64,000 nucleotides of DNA, taken from NCBI GenBank assembly GCA_023055505.1, contig JALIRH010000063.1:203501-267500 (forward strand). The letters are read 5' to 3'. This document shows, piece after piece, positions 21,206 through 32,992 of this stretch (position 1 is its first letter; each line of letters begins with the position of its first letter). A model generated the notes under the pieces. It saw only the letters and a list, made by a program, of their open reading frames with translations, ran no database searches and was not told the origin of the DNA. The position numbers were made by a program, and so were the translations under genes. The stretch is from Callipepla californica brunnescens (Eukaryota > Chordata > Aves > Galliformes > Odontophoridae).

Positions 21206-24200
21206 TAGGACCGATGCCGGCTGATTAGAGAAGGCGCTATTGAGTGCACTTTTACCGGCTGACTGGCGTCTTTCTTCAGCGGCAAAAGCAGCAGGAGCCG
21301 CGATTGATGCGATTGAATGGGAATCCGCGGCTAAGCGCGGTTCGAGCATCAAACTCTCGGCCGCTTTTTCTCTGCTTCTTAAAGGGGGCTATTCCGATGC
21401 TCCGGTGACAAGGTTTTCTGGGGAACCCTTAGAAGCGCTGGAATCACACACGCCTTTGGGAGAGGAACCAGCTTTCCGTACTTAATGCCTCTCCATTGCT
21501 TCCATAGTTCTGAAAAACATCCCTTTTTGAGAGAGAATGAGAAAGATCCGCGGGTATTGTAAGAAAATTGAAGTGAATGTGTTAGATTGAGGAAGTAAAA
21601 AGGATAAGAGCACTGGTCAGAGAAAAGAATGAAAACGTGCTCGCAGATGAATGAACGATGCAGACATACGTTGCATTCAGTAGCAGAGCAGAATGAGAAT
21701 CAAAACTTTCCTTCCCATTAACACTGGGATCCAGCACACATTCTCTTCCAACTCCAGAAACCGAGTCACTTTCACGTGTAAACCGCGAATTGTTGGAATT
21801 AGACCGCTACCGGCTGATTATTGAAAAGCCGCGATTCAGTGCACTGCTGCCGTCTGACTGGCGTCTTTCTTCAGCGGCAAAAGCAGCAGGAGCCGCGATT
21901 GATGCGATTCGAGCCTGAGACGCGGTTCTTCGCGGTTCGAACATTAACACGCTGCCGGTTTGCTCTGCTTGTAAAAGAAGGCTTTTGCAAAGCTCCGATG
22001 ATAGTGTTTTTGGGGAACACTTAGAAGAGGTGGAATCAAATATACATTTGGTAGAAGAAACAGCTTGACGTACTTAACGCTACTATTTGACTTTTTAGCT
22101 CTGAATACCATACCGTTCCAAAAGAAAAAGGGAATGAATTGTTTGTTTGGCAAGAAAAACTTGTGTGACGGTATTAACTAGAGGAACTAAAAAAGGTAAC
22201 AAGACTGGTCAGAGAAAAGAATGAAAACGTGCTCGTAGATGAATGAACGATGCAGACATACGTTGCTTTCAGTAGTAGAGCAGAATGAGAATTAAAACTT
22301 TCCCTCCCACTAACATTGGGATGCAGCATACATACACATACAACTCCTGAAACCGAGTCACTTTCACGTGTAAACCGCGATTTGTTAAAGAAGAACCGCT
22401 ACCGGCTGATTATTGATGCCGCGATTCAGTGCACTTTTACCGGCTGACTAGCGTCTTTCTTCAGCGGCAAAAGCAGCAGGAGCCGCGACTGGTGCGATTG
22501 AATCGGAATCCGCGGCTAAGCGCGGTTCGAGCATCAAACTCTCTGCCGCTTTTTCTCTGCTTCTTAAAGGGGGCTATTCCGATGCTCCGGTGACAAGGTT
22601 TTCTGGGGAACATTTAGAAGCGGTGGAATCACACACGCCTTTGGGAGAGGAACCAGCTTTCCGTACTTAACGCCTCTCCATTGCTTCCATAGTTCTGAAA
22701 AACATACCTTTTTGAGAGAGAATGAGAAAGATCCGCGAGTATTGTAAGAAAATTGAAGTGAATGTGTTAGATTGAGGAAGTAAAAAGATAAGAGCACTGG
22801 TCAGTGAAAAGAATGAAAACGTGCTCGCAGATGAATGAACGATTCAGACGTACGTTGCATACAGTAACAGAGCAGAATAAGAATTAAAACTTTCACTCCT
22901 ATTAAAAGTGGGATCCAGCACACATTCACTTCCAACTCCTGAAACCGAGTCACTTTCACGTGTAAACCGCGAATTGTTGGAATTAGACCGCTACCGGCTG
23001 ATTTTTGAAAAGCCGCGATTCAGTGCACTGCTGCCGTCTGGCTGGCGTCTTTCTTCAGCGGCAAAAGCAGCAGGAGCCGCGATTGATGAAATTCGAGCGG
23101 AATCCGAGGTTCTGAGCGGTTCGAATATTAACACTCTGCCGGTTTGCTCTGCTTGTTAAAGAAGGCTTTTGCAACGCTCCGAAGATAGTGTTTTTGGGGA
23201 ACACTTAGAAGAGGTGGAATCAAACATACATTTGGTAGAAGAAAAAGTTTAACGTACTTAACGCTACTATTGGACTTTTTAGCTCTGAATAACATACCGT
23301 TCCAAAAGAAAAAGGGAATGAATTGTTTGTTTGGCAAGAAAAACTTGTGTGACGATATTAAAAAGAGGTAGGAAAAGGAATAACAAGACTGGTCAGAGAA
23401 AAGAATGAAAACGTGCTCGTAGATGAATGAACGATGCAGACATACGTTGCATTCAGTAGTAGAGCAGAATGAGAATCAAAACTTTCCCTCCCACTAACAT
23501 TGGGATGCAACATACATACACTTACAACACCAGAATTGGAGTCACTTTCAGGTTTCAACCGCGATTTGTTGGAATAGAAACGCTGCCGGCTGATTACTGA
23601 AGATGCAATTCAGTGCACGTCTTTCAAGTGACTGGCTTCTTTCTTCAGCGGCAAAAGCAGCAGGAGCCGCGATTGATGCGATTCGAACATGATTCACGGT
23701 TTTCCGCGGTTCGAACATTAGCACGCTGCCTTTTTGCTATGTTTGTTAAAGGGAGCTTTTGCAATGCTCAGATGACAGTGTTTTTGGGGAACATTTAGAA
23801 GCGGTGCAATCACACAATGCAATTAGTAGAAGAAACAGCTTTCCGTAATAAACTTTTCTCTTTTGCTTCTTTATCTCTGAATACCATACTTTTGCAAAAG
23901 AGAATCGAAAGATACTTGTGTTCGACAAGAAAAAGTTTTTCCATGTATTAACTAGAAGTACGAAAAAGAATAACAACACTGGTCAGAGAAAAGAAGGAAA
24001 ACGTGCTCGCAGATGAATGAACGATGCAGACATACGTTGCATTCAGTAGCAGAGCAGAATGAGAATCAAAACTTTCCCTCCCACTAACATTGGGATGCAG
24101 CATACATACACATACAACTCCTGAAACCGAGTCACTTTCACGTGTAAACCGCGATTTGTTAAAGAAGAACCGCTACCGGCTGATTACTGAAGCCGCGATT

Positions 24201-27140
24201 CAGTGCACTTTTACCGGCTGACTAGCGTCTTTCTTCAGCGGCAAAAGCAGCAGGAGCCGCGACTGGTGCGATTGAATCGGAATCCGCGGCTAAGCGCGGT
24301 TCGAGCATCAAATTCTCTGCCGCTTTTTCTCTGCTTCTAAAGGGGGCTATTCCGATGCTCCGGTGACAAGGTGTTCTGGGGAACATTTAGAAGCGGTGGA
24401 ATCACACACGCCTTTGGGAGAGGAACCAGCTTTCCGTACTTAACGCCTCTCCATTGCTTCCATAGTTCTGAAAAACATCCCTTTTTGAGAGAGAATGAGA
24501 AAGATCCGCGGGTATTGTAAGAAAATTGAAGTGAATGTGTTAGATTAAGGAAGTAAAAAGGATAACAGCACTGATCAGAGAAAAGAATGAAAACGTGCTC
24601 GCAGATGAATGAACGATTCAGACGTACGTTGCATACAGTAACAGAGCAGAATAAGAATTAAAACTTTCACTCCTATTAAAAGTGGGATCCAGCACACATT
24701 CACTTCCAACTCCTGAAACCGAGTCACTTTCACGTGTAAACCGCGAATTGTTGGAGAAGAACCGCTACCAGCTGATTTTTGAAAAGCCGCGATTCAGTGC
24801 ACTGCTGCCGTCTGACTGGCGTCTTTCTTCAGCGGCAAAAGCAGCAGGAGCCGCGATTGATGAGATTCGAGCGGAATCCGAGGTTCTGAGCGGTTCGAAT
24901 ATTAACACTCTGCCGGTTTGCTCTGCTTGTTAAAGAAGGCTTTTGCAAAGCTCCGATGATAGTGTTTTTGGGGAACACTTCGAAGAGGTGGAATCAAACA
25001 TACATTTGGTAGAAGAAACAGCTTGACGTACTTAACACTTCTATTTCACTTCCTCAGCTCTGAATATCATACCGTTGCAAATGACAATCTGAGTTGTCCG
25101 TTTGCTTGGCAAGAAAAACTTGTGTGACTAGAGGTGCTAAAAAAGGTAACAAGACTGCTCAGAGAAAAGAATGAAAACTTGCTCGCAGATGAATGAATGA
25201 TGCAGGCATACGTTGCATTCAGTAGCAGTGCAGAATGAGAATCAAAACTTTCCCTCTCACTAACACTGGGATCAGGCATCCATTCACTTACAACTCCTGA
25301 AACCGAGTCACTTTCACGTGTAAACCGCGATTTGTTGGAGTAGGAACGCTACCGGCTGATTATTGAAAAGCCGCGATTCAGTGCACTTTTACCGGCTGAT
25401 TGGCGTCTTTCTTCAGCGGCAAAAGCAGCAGGAGCCGCGATTGATGCGAGTGAATCGGAATCCGCGGCTAAGCGCGGTTCGAGCATCAAACTCTCGGCCG
25501 CTTTTTCTCTGCTTCTTAAATGGGGCTATTACGATGCTCCGGTGACAAGGTTTTATGGGGAACATTTAGAAGCGGTAGAATCACACATACCATTGGGAGA
25601 ATTAAATTTTCGTACTTAACTCCTCTCCGTTGCTTCCATAGTTCTGAAAAACATACCTTTTTGAGAGAAAATGAGAACGATCCACGTGTATTGTAAGAAA
25701 ATTGAAGTGAATGTGGTAGATTGAGGAAGTAAAAACGATACCAACACTGGTAGGAGAAAAGAATGAAAACGTGCTCGCAGATGAATGAATGATGCAGACT
25801 TACGTTGCATTCAGTAGCAGAGCAGAATGAGAATCCAAACTTTCCCTCCTATTGACACTGGGATCCAGCACACATTCTCTTACAACTCCAGAAACGGCGT
25901 CACTTTCACGTGTAAACCGCGATTTGCTGGATTAGGACCGCTACCGGCTGATTATTGAAAAGCCGCGATTCAGTGCACTGCTGCTGTCTGACTGGCGTCT
26001 TTCTTCAGCGGCAAGAGCAGCAGGAGCCGCGTTTGATGCGATTGAATGGGAATCCGCGGCTAAGCGCGGTTCGAGCATCAAACTCTCGGCCGCTTTGCTC
26101 TGCTTCTTAAAGGGAGCCATTACGAAGCTCCGGTGACAAGGTTTTATGAGGAACATTTAGAAGCGGTAGAATCACACACGAGAATCAAATCTTTCCCTCC
26201 CACTAAGTTTGGGATCCAGCATGCATTCTCTTACAACTCCTGAAACGGAGTCACTTTCACGTGTTAGACGCGATTGGATGAAATTTGACCGCAACCGGCA
26301 ATTATTGATGCCGCTATTCAGTGCACGTCTGTCGTTTTATTGGCGTCTTTCTTCAGCGGCAAAAGCAGCAATAGCCGCGATTGATGCGATTCGAGCCTGA
26401 TACGCAGTTCTTCTCGTTTCAAATAGAAAGCTCGCAGCCGTTTTGCTCTGCTTTTTAAAGAAGGCTTTTGCAATGCTCCGATGACAGTGTTTTTGGGGAA
26501 CATTTCGAAGCGGTTGAATCACACAATGCATTTGGTAGAAAAAACAGCTTGACGTATTCAACGCTACTATTTGACTTCTTTAGCTCTGAATATCATACCG
26601 TTCCAAATGAACATCGGAATGATCCGTTTCTTCGACATAAAAACTAGTGTGTCGGTATTATCTAGAGGTACTAAAAAGGAGAAGAACACTGCTCAGAGAA
26701 AAAGAATGAAAACGTGCTCGCAGATGAATGAATGATGCAGACATACGTTGTATACAGTTGCAGAGCAGAATGAGAATCCAAACTTACCCTCCCATTAATA
26801 TTAGGATTCAGCTTCCATTCACTTCCAACTCCTGAAACGGAGTCACTTTCACATGGAAACCGCGATTTGCTTGATTAGGACCTCTGCCGGCTGATTCTTG
26901 AAGCCACTATTCATTGCACGGCACCTTGATGACGCTCGTCTTTCTTCAGCGGCAAAAGCCGCAGGAGCCGCGATTGATGCCATAGAATCGGAATTCGCAG
27001 ATCAGCGCCATTCGAACAGAAAGCTCGCTGCTGGTGTGATCTACTTGGTAAAGGGGGCTTTTGCGGTGCTCTGATTATACGGTTTCTAGCTGAATATTTC
27101 GAAGCAGTGGAATCACACCTGATTTGTCTAGAGGAGAAAT
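21206..27140 (+). repeat. Satellite of about 590 bp, eleven copies
   Basis: An invariant block TTTCTTCAGCGGC recurs at 21271, 21866, 22456, 23050, 23640, 24230, 24824, 25408, 26000, 26348 and 26941: spacings of 584-595 bp except one of 348 (a deleted unit). Each unit also holds GAGTCACTTTCACGTG, a GAAAACGTGCTCG block and a GCAGACATACGTTGC block. Two main unit types differ after the anchor: A (21271, 22456, 24230, 25408, 26000) with CCGCGGCTAAGCGCGG, and B (21866, 23050, 24824) with GGTTCGAACATTAACAC-like sequence. The units at 23640 and 26348 are B-like, and the last is divergent. It is unlike telomeric DNA and I do not recognise it as a known family. Confidence 0.92.
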
Positions 27141-27144
27141 GACA

Positions 27145-27588
27145 CCTAAGACTATTGCTAACCCGAAACCTAATCCAAGCTCCAACCTTTACCCTATCCA
27201 CAATCTTTGCCCTAACTCACAACCTAACCCTGAACCTCAACCTAACCAGAACCCTAAGGCTTACTTGAAATGCTAAACCTAACCCTAACCCTAACCTCAA
27301 ACCAAGCACTAAACCTACTCCCAACCAAAACCACAACTCTAATCCTAAACCTAAAGCTAACTCTAAATCTAAAGCTAAGCCTAATACTTACCCTTGACCC
27401 AAATCGTCTCCATAAGAATCACTGTAGCTATTAGCCGAATCCTAACTCTACCTTGAAGCTCTCCCTAACTCTGATCCTAATCCAAAAACCAAATTGAAGC
27501 CCAACTCTAAAACTTGAACAAAGCATCAGATTACCACAACCCTCACTTAACACGAAACCAAAACCAAAACCTAGCCCTAAAGCTAACC
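27145..27588 (-). repeat. Degenerate CCCTAA array before the macrosatellite
   Basis: Telomere-like repeats, now C-rich on the plus strand, with the AGCATCAGATTACCACAACC landmark near 27521 (the reverse complement of the one in the TTAGGG arrays). The 590 bp satellite thus separates arrays of opposite orientation. Confidence 0.85.
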
Positions 27589-30500
27589 CCAAACCCAATC
27601 CAAACCCCAAACCTACTCCTATTCCTAAACCTTATCTTAACCCTAAACCAAACCCAAACCCAAGGCCCTCCCCTTCTCTCAGCCTAACACTCAAACTAAC
27701 CTAAACCCGAAACTAACCCTACATTTATCCTAATCTTATCCATATTCTAAGGCCTAACCCTACTCTGACCAGAAAGCTCATGTTGTCTAAAATCTACCCC
27801 TTACCTAAAACCTAAATCGACAAAAAAACCTAACCCGAAACCTCAACCTAACTCTTCTCCTAACTAGAACACCAGCACTTCACCTTACCCTAACTGGAAA
27901 CCTAGGACTAAATCCTTACCTTGTCCAGAACCCTATTCCTAACCCAAACCAGAATTCTAACCTCTACCCTAACCAAAACCCTTCCCCTAAACCTAAACCT
28001 AATGCTACCCTCAACCAAACCCTAGCCCTAAATCCTACCCTAAAACCAACACCACGTTTAAGCTCAAACCTCAAGCCTCAAAGAAAGCATCAGATTACCG
28101 CAGATCTCACCTAACACTAACCCCAATCCAATCCCTACTACTAACCCCAAACCCAATCCAAACACCAAAACTATTCCTATTCCTAAACCTAACACTAAGC
28201 CAGAACCAAACCCAAGGCCTACCCCTTCTCTCAGCCTGACACTCAAACTAACCTAGACCTGAACGCAACGCTAAATCAAATACTAAAACTCACCCTTAGC
28301 CAAGGCCCTTTTAGGACCCTTCCCTGGTCCTAAAACTAAAGAGAACCCTACCCCTTCCACTAAACCTTCATCTACATCCCTAACCCTTACCCTAAACCTA
28401 AATCTACACCAAAACCTAACCCTAACCCTAACATGTCTTCTAACTGTAAAACTAACGCTTCACCTAACCCGAACTGAAACCCCAGGACTAAACCTTACCT
28501 AACACCTAGCTATATTCCTAACCCTATCCTGAAACCTAACGTTAACCCTAACCCTAAAAACAACTTGGAACCAAACCCTAACCCTAACCTAACCCTTATC
28601 AGAACCCTAAATCTAATCCTAACCGTTACCTCAATTGAACTCCAATTCTTCCTGAAATCTAAATGGGACCTTCAAACCAACCCCAGATGGAAGCCCAACC
28701 CTAAACCTAACACAAAGCATTAGATTACCACAGCCATCACCTAACTCTAACCCCAGCCTTAACGCTAATACTATCCCAAACACTATTCCAATTCCTAAAC
28801 CCAACACAAACCCAAAAACACAAAGCCTACAATTCTCACAGCCTAACACTGAAAGGAAACCTAAATCTTACCCTAACTCTAAAACTAATCCAAAGCATGA
28901 CCACAATTTAAACTCTAAATCTACCTTCAAACTAAAGCTGACCCTAACACCAACCTCAAGTAAAAGCCCAACCCTAAGCCTAACACAAAGCATTAGATTA
29001 CCACAACGCTCACCTAACTTCTAACCGCCACCCTAACACTAATACTAAAGCAATCAGATTCCAAATACTAACCCAATTCCTATTCTGAAACCCAAAACTA
29101 TTCCAAAAACAAACCCAAGGCCTAACCTTTCTCTCACCCTAACAATCAAAGAAAACCTATTCCTAAACCTAATCCTAAATCTAGTCCTAACCCTAACCCT
29201 CACCCTTAATCTAACCCCAACCCCCACCCAGAAGCTAACACTTAGCATTGTACAATACCTAAACGTACCCCTAATCCTTATCACTAAACCTAAAAGGAAC
29301 CTGAAACATAGTGCTAAATCCGAACCCTAACCCTGAAGACTAACGCTAACAATGAACCAATTCCTATACATTTTCCTTCCTCCAAATTGATTCCTAGCAC
29401 TAACCCTAACCCTACATTAACCCAATCCTAACCCTAACCCTAACCCTAGCCCTAACCTAACTCTAACCCTAACCCTAACCCTAACCCTAACCCTAGCCCT
29501 GACCTAAATCTAACCCTAACCCTAACCCTAAACCTAATGCTAACCCTTACCCTACCCTAACCCTAACCCTACCATACCCTAACCCTAACCTACCCTAACA
29601 CTAACCCTAACCCTACCCCTAAACCTAAACCTAAACCTAACCCTAACCCTAACCCTAATTCCTAACCCTTACCTTAACTGTATCACAATCCCTATCCTAA
29701 TTCTTACCCTAACCCTAACCCTTACCTAACCCTAACCCTAACCCTAACCCTAACTCTCACCTTAACCCTAACCCTAACCCTAACCTAACCCTAACCCTAA
29801 CCCTAACCCTAACCCTAACCCTAAACCTAACCCTAACCCTAACCTAACCCTAACCCTAACCTCAACCCTAACCCTAACTCTAACCTTAACCCTAAACCTA
29901 ACAATAAATTTAACCCTAACCCTAACCCTAACCCTAACCCTAATTTTACCCTAACCCTAACCCTAACCCTAACCCTAACCCTAACCCTAACCCTAACCCT
30001 AACCCTAACCCCAACCCTAACCTAACCCTAACCCTAACCCTAACCCTAACCCTAACCCTACCCTAAACCTAACCCTAACCCTAACCCTAACCCTAACCCT
30101 AACCCTAACAATAAATTTAACCTTAACCCTAACCCTAACCCTAACCCTACCCTAACCCTAACCCTAACCCTAACCCTAACCCTAACCCTAACCCTAACCC
30201 TAACCCTAACCCTACCCTAACCCTAACCCTAACCCTAACCCTAACCCTAACCCTAACCCTTACCCCAACCCTAGCCTAACCCAAACCCTAACCCTAACCC
30301 TACCCTAACCCTAACCCTAACCCTAACCCTACCCCTAACCCTACTTTACCCTAACCCTAATCCTAACACTAACTCTAACTTTATTCCTTACCCTAACACT
30401 AATCCAATCCCGAACCCTAACCCTAATCCTAGCCCTAACTCTAACTTTATTCGTAACCCTACCCCTAATCCAAACAATAACCCTTACCCTAATCAAACCC

Positions 30501-31720
30501 TATCCCTATTCCTAACCCTTATCCTAACCGTATCACAATCCCTATCCTAACTCTTACCATAACCCAAACCCTAACCTAACCCTAACCCTAACCCTAACCC
30601 TAACCCTAACCCTATCCCTAACCCTTACCCTAACCTTAACCCTACCCTAACCTTAACTCTACCCTAACCGTATCCCTACCCTAACCCTAATCCTAGCCCT
30701 TACTCTAACTTTATTCCTAACCCTACCCCTGATCCAAACACTAACCCTAACCTTAATGTAACCCTAACCCTATTCCTAACCCTTACCCTAACTGTATCCC
30801 ATTCCCTATCCTAACTCTTACCATAACCCTAACCCTGATGCTAATGCTAACCCTAACTCTGAATCTAACCCTTACCCTAACCCTATCCCTTACCCAGAAG
30901 CTAACACTTAGCGTTGTACAATACCTAACCGTACCCTAACCCTATCCCTAAACCTAAAAGGAACCCAAACTCTAACCCTAAATCTGTCCCTGAGCCTAAC
31001 CTTCAACCTTACCCTAACCTTAACCCTAACCCTGTTCCATTCTCTAAACATATCTGTAAGCATTACCTTCATCCTAACTCGAACTCTACCCTAACCCTAT
31101 CCCTTTGACCCCAACACAAAACCCAGATTGAGCCTGACCCTAACCTAGGTAGCATCAAGTGTATGTAGGGTGAATTTGAGTTTTAGGGTCAAAGTTAAAT
31201 TGTTAGTTTTAGGGTTAGGGTGAAGGATTGCTTTAGTTCTAGTATTAGGGTGTTTGGGGTTAGGGTTAGGGTAAGGATTTTGGAGTGGATTAGGTTTAGG
31301 GTCAGGTTTGGGGGAGTTTTGGGGTTAGGGTTAGATTTAGGATTAGGGTTAGCAAAAAAGTTGTTTTAGTTTTAGTTTAGGTTAGTGCTAGGATTAGGTT
31401 GAGTGTTCTTGTGAAGTTTAGGTTTAGGGTTAGGTTTAGGTTTAGATTGAGGTTTAGGGTAAGGAGTAGGGTTCATTTGACTTTTAGGGTCAGAGTAGAG
31501 TTAAGTCGTGTTAGGGTTAAGGTTAAGAACAGGATTCAGATTCCAATTAGGTTTTGGGTTCCTACTAGGGATAGGCCTCAAATTAGTGTTAAGGTTAGGG
31601 TTAGGGTTAGGTATAGGGAAAGGGTTAGTGTTAAGGCCAGGGCAAGTGTATGGTTTAGGGTAAAGATTGGATTTAGGGTTAGGTTTAGATGTAGGTTTGG
31701 TTTGATCGTTAGGGTGTGAG

Positions 31721-32032
31721 AAGGCACCGGCCTTGGATTTCATTTGGAGATTGGGTAAGGTTTAGGAATAGGAATAACATTGGTGTTTAAAAGATGATTA
31801 GTGTTAGTATTAGGGATAGGGTTACGGTTAGAGTTTAGTTAGGGTTGTTAGTTTTAGAGTGAGGGATAGGGGTGTGAAGGCACCGGCCTTGGATTTCATT
31901 TGGAGATTGGGTAAGGTTTAGGAATAGGAATAACATTGGTGTTTAAAAGATGATTAGTGTTAGTATTAGGGATAGGGTTACGGTTAGAGTTTAGTTAGGG
32001 TTGTTAGTTTTAGAGTGAGGGATAGGGGTATG
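31721..32032 (+). repeat. 156 bp tandem duplication inside unit 1
   Basis: The segment beginning AAGGCACCGGCCTTGG occurs at 31721 and again at 31877, essentially identical. The same duplication is in unit 2 (37068 and 37224); units 3-6 have a single copy. Confidence 0.9.
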
Positions 32033-32803
32033 GTTTGGTCTAGTACTTGGGTTAGGGTTTGGGATAGTCCTAGCATTAGTGTTAGGGTTAGGGTTCCGTT
32101 AGGGTTGTGGTAATCTGATGCTAGGTGTCGGGATTAGGGTTGTGCTTAAATGTGGGTTTGGTTTGAGGGTCAGAGTTAGGGTTAGGGTAGAGTTAGAATT
32201 AGGGTAAGAGTTAGGATTAGGTTTAGGATTAGGATAAAGATTAGGTTAGGATTAGTGTTGGCTTTAGGGTTGTGTCTGGGAGAAGGGTTAGTGTTAGGGA
32301 TAGACTTAGGGTAAGAGTAAGTGTTAGGAATAGGCATAGGTTTTGGGAAAGTTTCAGAGTTTGGACTGGATTTATGATTAGGGTTAGGGACAAAGATTTT
32401 TTGAGATTTGTGATTAGATTTAGGGAGAAAAGTAGGCTGACTTGTGGTGTTAGCAGTAGGTTTAGGTTTAGGTTTAGGTTTAGGTTTAGGATTCCATTTG
32501 TATTTCTTGATCGAGGTTGGGTTAGTTGGAGTGTAAAGGTCAGAGTAGGGTTAGGCCTTGGGATAGGGTTAAGGTTTGGAATAGGATTAGGATTCAAATG
32601 ATGTTACGGGTTGGTGTTAGGGTTTGGGAAAGGTTAGGATCAGGGTTGAGGTCAGGGTTAGGTATAGGAAAAGGGTTAGTGTTAGGGCTAGGGCAATTGG
32701 AAGGGTTAGGCTTAGGCTTAGATATTAGGGTTAGGTTTAGGCGGAGGTTTGGTTCGAGTGTCAGGGTGAGAGAAGGGGTAGGCCTGGGGTTTGGTTTTGG
32801 GTT

Positions 32804-32992
32804 ACATCATACAAATCATCCCATACATTAGCTGGGGTGGGAGGTGCAAGGAACAGCCAGCAAAGTGCTGAGTTCATTCCAATCAGAGGACCTGAAGATC
32901 GGGTAGCTACTATCAAACCGTTTGTGTTGCCAATTCCGATGATATTTATGGGGCCCTGATGTTATGGTTCAGTGGGGAGTCACTATCAAGTC
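32804..32992. repeat. 189 bp non-telomeric spacer, copy 1
   Basis: A sequence with no TTAGGG character, running from ACATCATACAAATC to CACTATCAAGTCC, between a TTAGGG block on its left and a CCCTAA block on its right. The minus strand from 32961 is open for about 60 codons but has no suitable ATG near its start. I do not recognise its origin. Confidence 0.9.

Larger units (their letters stand above)
27589..32992. repeat. Macrosatellite unit 1 (5.4 kb)
   Basis: The unit runs as a CCCTAA-type block, an orientation switch at CCTAGG (31144-31149), a TTAGGG-type block, and the 189 bp spacer at its end. The CCCTAA block has a core rich in perfect CCCTAA runs (about 29400-30330) between degenerate flanks. 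A 156 bp segment is tandemly duplicated at 31721-32032. It carries an extra piece of about 18 bp near 28342 that most other units lack. Confidence 0.93.

Noticed and set aside
22908..24933. Two similar 83-codon frames in B-type 590 bp units (22908-23159, 24682-24933)
   Set aside because: The apparent starts are GTG, not ATG; A units and other copies are interrupted or end early, and no codon-level constraint is visible by eye.
21206..27140. Regularly spaced repeats as a CRISPR-like array
   Set aside because: Units are about 590 bp, the 'spacers' are themselves repeated, and the context is a vertebrate genome.
29400..30340. Perfect CCCTAA runs as a true chromosome end
   Set aside because: The runs are flanked on both sides by degenerate repeats and repeat in every 5 kb unit, so they are interstitial.
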